A stretch of 64,000 nt of DNA, from assembly GCA_033026295.1 (NCBI GenBank), contig CM065168.1, positions 25,149,306-25,213,305 on the forward strand, in the 5' to 3' direction. Position 1 is the stretch's first letter. Each line of letters begins with the position of its first letter. Positions 58,261-64,000 of the stretch are shown here, one piece after another. The stretch comes from Channa striata (lineage: Eukaryota; Chordata; Actinopteri; Anabantiformes; Channidae). The translations under genes and the position numbers were made by a program. Below the pieces are notes generated by a model. That model did no database searches, was not told the origin of the DNA, and saw nothing but the letters and a program-made list of their open reading frames with translations.

Positions 58261-60743
58261 AAACTGAAACTGTATCAACTATGGAATGATAGTACAATTG
58301 GGATGTGACACAGGTGACACAACAGGTCAGTGCAGCTGGGTTGATTACTCAGCGTACAATTAAGCATAATTAAGACTATCCTAAGAACTGTTTACTGTTA
58401 ACATGAACAATAAAAAAACACAATATTCCATGTTGAAACCACATTTAACAAAGCTGACAAACTTAGACAATAAAATTTATTCGGGTTCTACAGTGCCATG
58501 CTGGGAAATAAAAATGCAGAAAAGGTCATTACTAAAGCATCGGCCACCACACAGCATCTGCACAGCAAGAAATGAGAACTCAAGCTGGCCCTGCAGGTCT
58601 GTTTTTAGTCCAAATTCTACCTTAAAAGGTTGTAAAACACTGTATTATAAATTGTTTTTAACACAGTGTTGTGTGAAAGTTTGACAAGTAGCAAACATTG
58701 CATGCAAAGGATGTTAAATGGCAGCAATTGTAAATGCAACTGTGGAAAATGAGCATTTTAAAATAGGTCCTATATGGACATGTGCAGTACACATGGAGAT
58801 GTAATAGCAGACAGAAAAGCAGCAACTAATGCAAAACATGATGTGCAGTGTTAATTGCTGTTTCAATGACAGCATCTTAGGAGCAACACAAAAATAAAGA
58901 GCTGACTGGAGTACATTTATTCTAATTATGCTCAGTGCTACACAGTAGTATTAATGGAGTATGTGGTGTAGATATATCATATATCATTCTGAGTTTATAA
59001 AGATGTGGGTGAGAGTTTGTCTTATCAAACTGCATGAACAGCCAGATTTAAGGGAATCATAAAAATGATCAGGAAACATGTTTACTAGAATAGAAGAAAC
59101 ATACTCCCGCAGAAAAAAAAGAAAATAAGTTAGGAACTTAGGCCTGTCTATAATATGAGCATATTTTCCAGTAAATGCTTGGTTATGTCAATACAGGGCT
59201 CTGGCCTTTATTTGGCCAGTGACTCAAAACTTAATTTATCAACTTTAAAGAGTCAAAAGTCACATGGCCTCTGGGCTACACTTGTTTGCACACTGACAAA
59301 CAGTAAAAAAGGCAATCTGTTAGTGTCCACAGCTGAACATATTGAAGTGCTATAAAAACAGCCTGAGTAGTGGAGCTGAATGCTCAAATTCTGATGTCCT
59401 GTGGAGTTTGGTTATGAGACAAAGACAAACAAAGCCCTTACACTGTGTGCTAAAGTAGATATTCCAAGGCCCAAAAAAAGTGGTCATGTAGGGAAGCTGA
59501 AGGAACCATTACGTGAATAATCGTAGCTTTTACATGTGTGGATCCAGCTTCAAACTTACAGTGTGGTTCCTGCTGGTGAATTCAGCCTCCCTTCAGAGCC
59601 GAGGCGTAGACCTCACATATCCATGCTCCACAGGCTGCATCCAGGAGTGTCAGCTGAGCTCACACATACTCATGCATTCTCTCACAGCTGATGGAAAGTT
59701 AATTAACGGGCTTTTGGAGACGGCAGGCCTGTGATAGCCTGGCCAGTGGCGCTGCCCTATTACCCAGCCTTTAACAGTGATGAATTAGTGCTCCTTCCCT
59801 GCTGCCTGCTTCCCATCATTGGCGGCTTTAGCCCAGGGGAAGGAGTGCTAGTCTGCTTGGTCCCAGTGCGCCGCACATCAGCTGGCGTAGACACAGGCAG
59901 GAGACTACAATTTACGGAGCCAGGGGGGGAAAATTAACAGACAAGAAGCCAATAATTGAGATAATACGAACAAAGTCATTAGTTGGAATCAAGGATGCTC
60001 GTTAGTTTCTCTAACTTTAACAGCACAAACAAAGCTGCCAGTTTTTTCCATTCAAGTGAGAATATGGGGGGATAATGGTGATGCAGCTACAACAGAGAAG
60101 TTATCTTTTATCTAACGACACCCTCTTTGTTTATTTCTGATGCATGAGAAACAAGAATTACAGCAATTTGATAAATAATGGAATCAAATCAAATAAATGC
60201 AGGACAAATGGTGAGATAGCCTGCTGTTTTCCCAATACAGTAACACTGTGCTGTGGTGAGTGAAAGCACTTCAGTCCACTGGGTGGTCTTGAGCAGGGTT
60301 CAGCTGACTGTGCAGCTGGCTCAGCTCACTCTTAAGTTTTTAGCAGAACTGACCTGAATGCAAGGATAAAGAATGGAGAAAAGGAATCTCACTACTGTAT
60401 TTCACCGTATGTTTTTTGATGTGGGTTTTTACGGAACAAGGTGGCAAAAGTTGTGCAGCATTTGATTCTCACTGTATTTCAGTAATATCTGTGTCCTACT
60501 CAATTATCAAACTGCACTATTTAAAAAAAAGCGCAAAAGACATTTATAACAAATGTGAAGCACCAAACACCAAGTGTTTTGGACTTGGTCTCTATAGCAA
60601 CTCACCAGTGTCATAATTCATCATCACTGGGTATGTTCCTTGTGAATGTAATAATTTTATATTTACATTTTAAAAATAAATTATATTACATTAAATTGAT
60701 TTCTCATTTACATTCCTCCTTAGACACATCCCATGGGAAAATT
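58261..60743. other. Unannotated stretch
   Basis: No gene recognised. Positions 59580-59930 are GC-richer and contain short frames of 68-73 codons without features. They could be conserved non-coding DNA. Confidence 0.4.
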
Positions 60744-60955
60744 AAGGGAATCAACTAAACTTTTGTCATATATTTTTTTATTAATTTCATGGCAATTCAA
60801 CTTGTTTACCACTAATAGTCCACTATGATAAATTAGTTAAAAGTACTTCTATAATTAATATATGCTCAAACAACAATTGTACTAGCTGATTGTGCATTAG
60901 AATAAATTGAAGAAAAAAAGTTTGCTGAGGTTGTCAACTTTTGTACCCAACTGTA
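60744..60955 (+). mobile_element. Tc1-like right end remnant
   Basis: It ends 'GTCAACTTTTGTACCCAACTGTA', split as GTCAACTTTTGTACC and CAACTGTA. Inverted, this is TACAGTTGGGTACAAAAGTTGAC, the form of Tc1-like ends. A second, inner unit AACTAAACTTTTGTCAT sits about 170 bases inward (60753). Two units per end fit the double-repeat architecture of Tc1 elements. The left end was not found. Confidence 0.4.
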
Positions 60956-61866
60956 AACATTGGGTTTCCATATTTCATATGTATGCTGTTAATTCAGTCT
61001 CCTGAAAAACTGAGTGCCGATATGTGTTTTACAGATTGGATTATGGATTTGAAAAGGGATGAAAAATTGAAAATAATTTGGTGACTTCAAGTGTTTCTTC
61101 ATTTTTTGGAACTGAATTTACCAAACAACGACGATACATAAAAAGATGCAACTTTGTCTAAACCCTAAATGTTATAATACATGGTTGCAATACTATCTCA
61201 GAGCTTTTTTCTTAAAACACTAATGAAAACTGAAAGTACAGAATGGAAATACAAGCTACTGACAAGTTTAATGATTTAGGGCTATAATTTGGGAGGGGAT
61301 AGATACACAAATGAGCCAGTAGGCATCAAAAAGTGCCTAGATAAAATGAAGTAGTATGAGTATAACTTTGCCCAGACAGGGTCTGCATGCTGATCTCACA
61401 CACATATATACACTGCCACACTTCTCCCCTTCAGAGGCAAAGCAAAGCAGGCATTTGTCAAGGGTATCATGGATTGACTAAGCAAGGCACTTGCTGTGCA
61501 TCTTAGCACAAAGTAATACTAACGTGAGCTCGGGGCAAATTAATATTTAGTTTATCACATGGACTGAGTTAAGCAAATTCTGACTTGACAGGGGGGTTTC
61601 TGGTTCGATGCAGACACATGGAAAAGCCTTTGCTCAAGGTGAAAGAAAAAAACCTCCTTATTTATTTGCACTTTATCCTGATAAAGTCAGAAACTGAAGC
61701 AGAATCTTTCACTTTGAGTTTCAAGACTTTTGACTTACTCTTTAGTTAAAATTACCCAATGCTCTTTATATTTTCTATAAAAAAGGCTGAGATGCAATAG
61801 ACAACTTCCATAGGCACAGTATAATAGGGCTTTTATGTCAAATATTCCATTGTAGGCCTACTTATT
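60956..61866. other. Unannotated stretch
   Basis: No gene or repeat family identified. Confidence 0.4.
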
Positions 61867-61906
61867 ACTACTTTTTCAGATATAACCATATATCTGAAAA
61901 AGTAGT
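61867..61906. repeat. Perfect 18-bp inverted repeat with 4-base loop
   Basis: ACTACTTTTTCAGATATA, loop ACCA, TATATCTGAAAAAGTAGT. All 18 positions pair. Confidence 0.95.
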
Positions 61907-63075
61907 CCAGACCACTATCTATAATCCTTGAAATTTTTTATTTTCACACAACACATACCTACATACATTTATACAAGATTTGGTTCTCTGTGAAGCTGAT
62001 GAGAGCACAAACAAGAAGCTTCTAAAGCTGACGGAGCCATGTGCTGATGTCATCAGCAGTGAAAACATTGCAAGAGCACAGAATGGAAGAAACTTAAGCC
62101 ACCACAGGTGCGCTCTTTGTTAGATCACTGCTTAAAGGCTACATATTTTAAGTAGAAGGTGAAAGCTGACAGTGCCACATGTTTGCTAGTACATGGATGA
62201 AAGACAGAAAGAGTGAGACCAGTTGTTTTCTAGAAAGTTGAAATAGTAGAATAATGAACACGAACTAGAGGTTTGCGTAAAAAACGTTTAGACAGATCAC
62301 AAACTGCTTTGTGATTCACACCACTGACTGGAGCTAATCTGGGCAGATAACATATCCACAAATACAAAGGCAAAATGGAACCACATTAACATCATATGCT
62401 GACAGACTTTAAAATCATGTATCCTGTTGAGTAAAAAACTCAACAGTAGTAGTAGTTAAGATTTTGATCAAAGCACATGATGCAGGTTATATCAACCCAG
62501 ACATTCTACTGTTGACCCTGTTTTGTAATTTACACATTATTTTTAGAGCCCAGTCTAAGAAAATGTTTTACACTTTATTAGACAATGACTGAATGATAAC
62601 TGAAATGATTTGACATGAATTGAGTTTTCTTTAGTGTAGGAAACTGTTATAAACTGTTATATATATATATATTTATATGTTATATAAACAGCATTTGGAC
62701 AGTGGTAAACCTTGTTCAAATAGTGAATCAATCAGGGAAGAAAAGCTTGTAAAGCAAAACAATGAAAAAGCTTCTAGTCTGTAGCTTTACTGCACGACTT
62801 AGACACCAATTTGGATGACTTAGTATCTAATTTAGACAACTTATTAACATTAGTTTAACATTTTCCACAATACTGCTTGCTTTCATTATGCCTTTCAGGC
62901 ATCCATGAGCACATATTTTGCTTATAGATCAGCTTAATTGTCTTTCGGAGGACTGTGCAGAAGCTATCTAATCAAAGGCATGTCACAAATGTAAAAGAAT
63001 AGCTTTCAAAAACTGCCACCTGTCCTTCACACATTGCATAGCTGAAGAGGTTTGAGACCAAAACATATTTCTCTC
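61907..63075. other. Unannotated stretch
   Basis: Contains a (TA)n run near 62656-62671. No gene recognised. Confidence 0.4.
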
Positions 63076-63409
63076 AAAGCTACAATATACAACCTTTAAT
63101 TAACCCAAGGTTTCCCATACTCTGAGAGTTTTTGGCGTCTACCTTTCCAATCAGCTGATGCGCAGGGTTTGGCCTTTTCCGATTGGTTGAAATGGCGAGC
63201 CTCACTCAAAAACCCCTCTCTGCACTGTTGCAACTGCTGTTCTGTGAGTCTGTGTCACGGGAGGCCTTGACAGGACATCTCCACATTAATTCAAGTCACA
63301 GCACAAAGGTCTAAGATGGTTTTAGATCAATGTAAGATTTCCAGCTTTCCAACTTTCCAGCTTTCCAGGCTGCCCCCGGGTGGTCAACACTTTTAATTAA
63401 TGCAGCTTT
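63076..63409. mobile_element. Probable MITE with short inverted ends
   Basis: The left AAAGCTACAAT and inverted right AAAGCTGCATT match at 9 of 11 bases, and TTTAATTAA lies just inside both ends (63094 and 63392). The interior is GC-richer than its flanks. Ends containing 'TGCAGCTTTAAGG' are familiar from fish MITEs. No transposase frame is present. Confidence 0.45.
63338..63369. repeat. Short tandem repeat (CTTTCCAR)4
   Basis: Four near-identical 8-base units, TTTCCAGC/TTTCCAAC, inside the probable MITE. Confidence 0.8.
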
Positions 63410-64000
63410 AAGGTAAGTACATTCTAGTCATGCGATACAACTAAATAAAAGAAAAACTCTGTGTGATCTCAAAGTTTAAATCTTAATACAAATCCTTTAA
63501 TAAAAGTGAACTGAGCAGTGTAATAATGTTTGGCAAAGAGCAGGACCACAGTGAGTCCAGACAAAGAATTAGCTCTTGCTGGTACGTTTCCTGCAGCTGA
63601 CACCTTTAATCGTATATCTGCCAAATATAAAAGCCCAATAATGTGTTTCTAAAGCTGCCTCACTGTAAGGGAGCATATTGTTCACAGTGTGATTTTACCT
63701 GCACTGATGTGTCCTTTTCTCAATGCCTCTGAGAGGTTTAACATAATTGCATTCATTAACCAATCGACACACCTACCTCATATTCTACATTCCAGCTTGA
63801 CCCAACCACAATTCAGAACATAACTCCCTGGACAATTATAATTGATGTACACTTGTTCTTCGTGTTCTTTTGTAAATATGTCCTAATAAAGTGGGGCAGC
63901 TCAAGACCTCACTGTAATCACAAGTGTTTAACAATCATTCTTTGTACTCTCTACATCTCTACAGCTAATTAGAATCTATAAACATGGTGACTAAACACAA
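63410..64000. other. Unannotated stretch to window end
   Basis: No gene or repeat family identified. Confidence 0.4.

Overview
The window looks like teleost fish nuclear DNA, probably from a percomorph. This rests on the overall composition: AT-rich single-copy sequence, long dinucleotide microsatellites, and fish-type interspersed repeats (tRNA-headed SINEs with an L2-like tail, Tc1-like and hAT-like non-autonomous elements, and a LINE that carries a restriction-enzyme-like endonuclease). I found no exon of a host protein-coding gene that I can name. The DNA is best read as intergenic or intronic. The one hint of a host transcript is a GC-richer block with a good minus-strand splice donor at 5306/5305, offered only as a candidate.

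The main content is a cluster of one LINE family on the minus strand between about 49.16 and 54.60 kb. The nearly complete copy (51274-54600) reads, in its own 5'-3' direction: a Myb-like N-terminal domain, a linker, a reverse transcriptase with YMDD, a CX2CX8HX4C zinc knuckle, a PD-D type endonuclease, and a short 3' UTR with a 6-bp stem-loop next to a (TA)n tail. About 1,088 codons contain no premature stop except those created by six single-base frameshifts, five of them in C or G runs. The copy lies between (TA)n tracts whose outer ends are perfect 20-bp inverted repeats of each other, as if it had entered the centre of a palindromic microsatellite. A much older, internally deleted relative lies at 49160-51020, split by a ~755-bp insert. 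A separate piece of the family's 3' end (51036-51130) abuts it.

The rest is a scatter of small repeats. SINEs or SINE pieces lie at 0.72, 2.79, 10.38, 18.35, 28.65, 30.22, 34.44, 40.66 and 44.62 kb. Non-autonomous DNA transposons include a hAT-type element with near-identical 8-bp target duplications (1167-1580), a 920-bp element with 19-bp terminal inverted repeats (14801-15720), Tc1-like remnants (20088-20648, 33811-34310, 60744-60955) and a 103-bp near-perfect hairpin (12153-12255). Other LINE remnants lie at 3.46, 39.03 and 45.08 kb. Long stretches between these hold nothing I can identify. No CRISPR array, rRNA gene, intact tRNA gene or bacterial-type operon is present.
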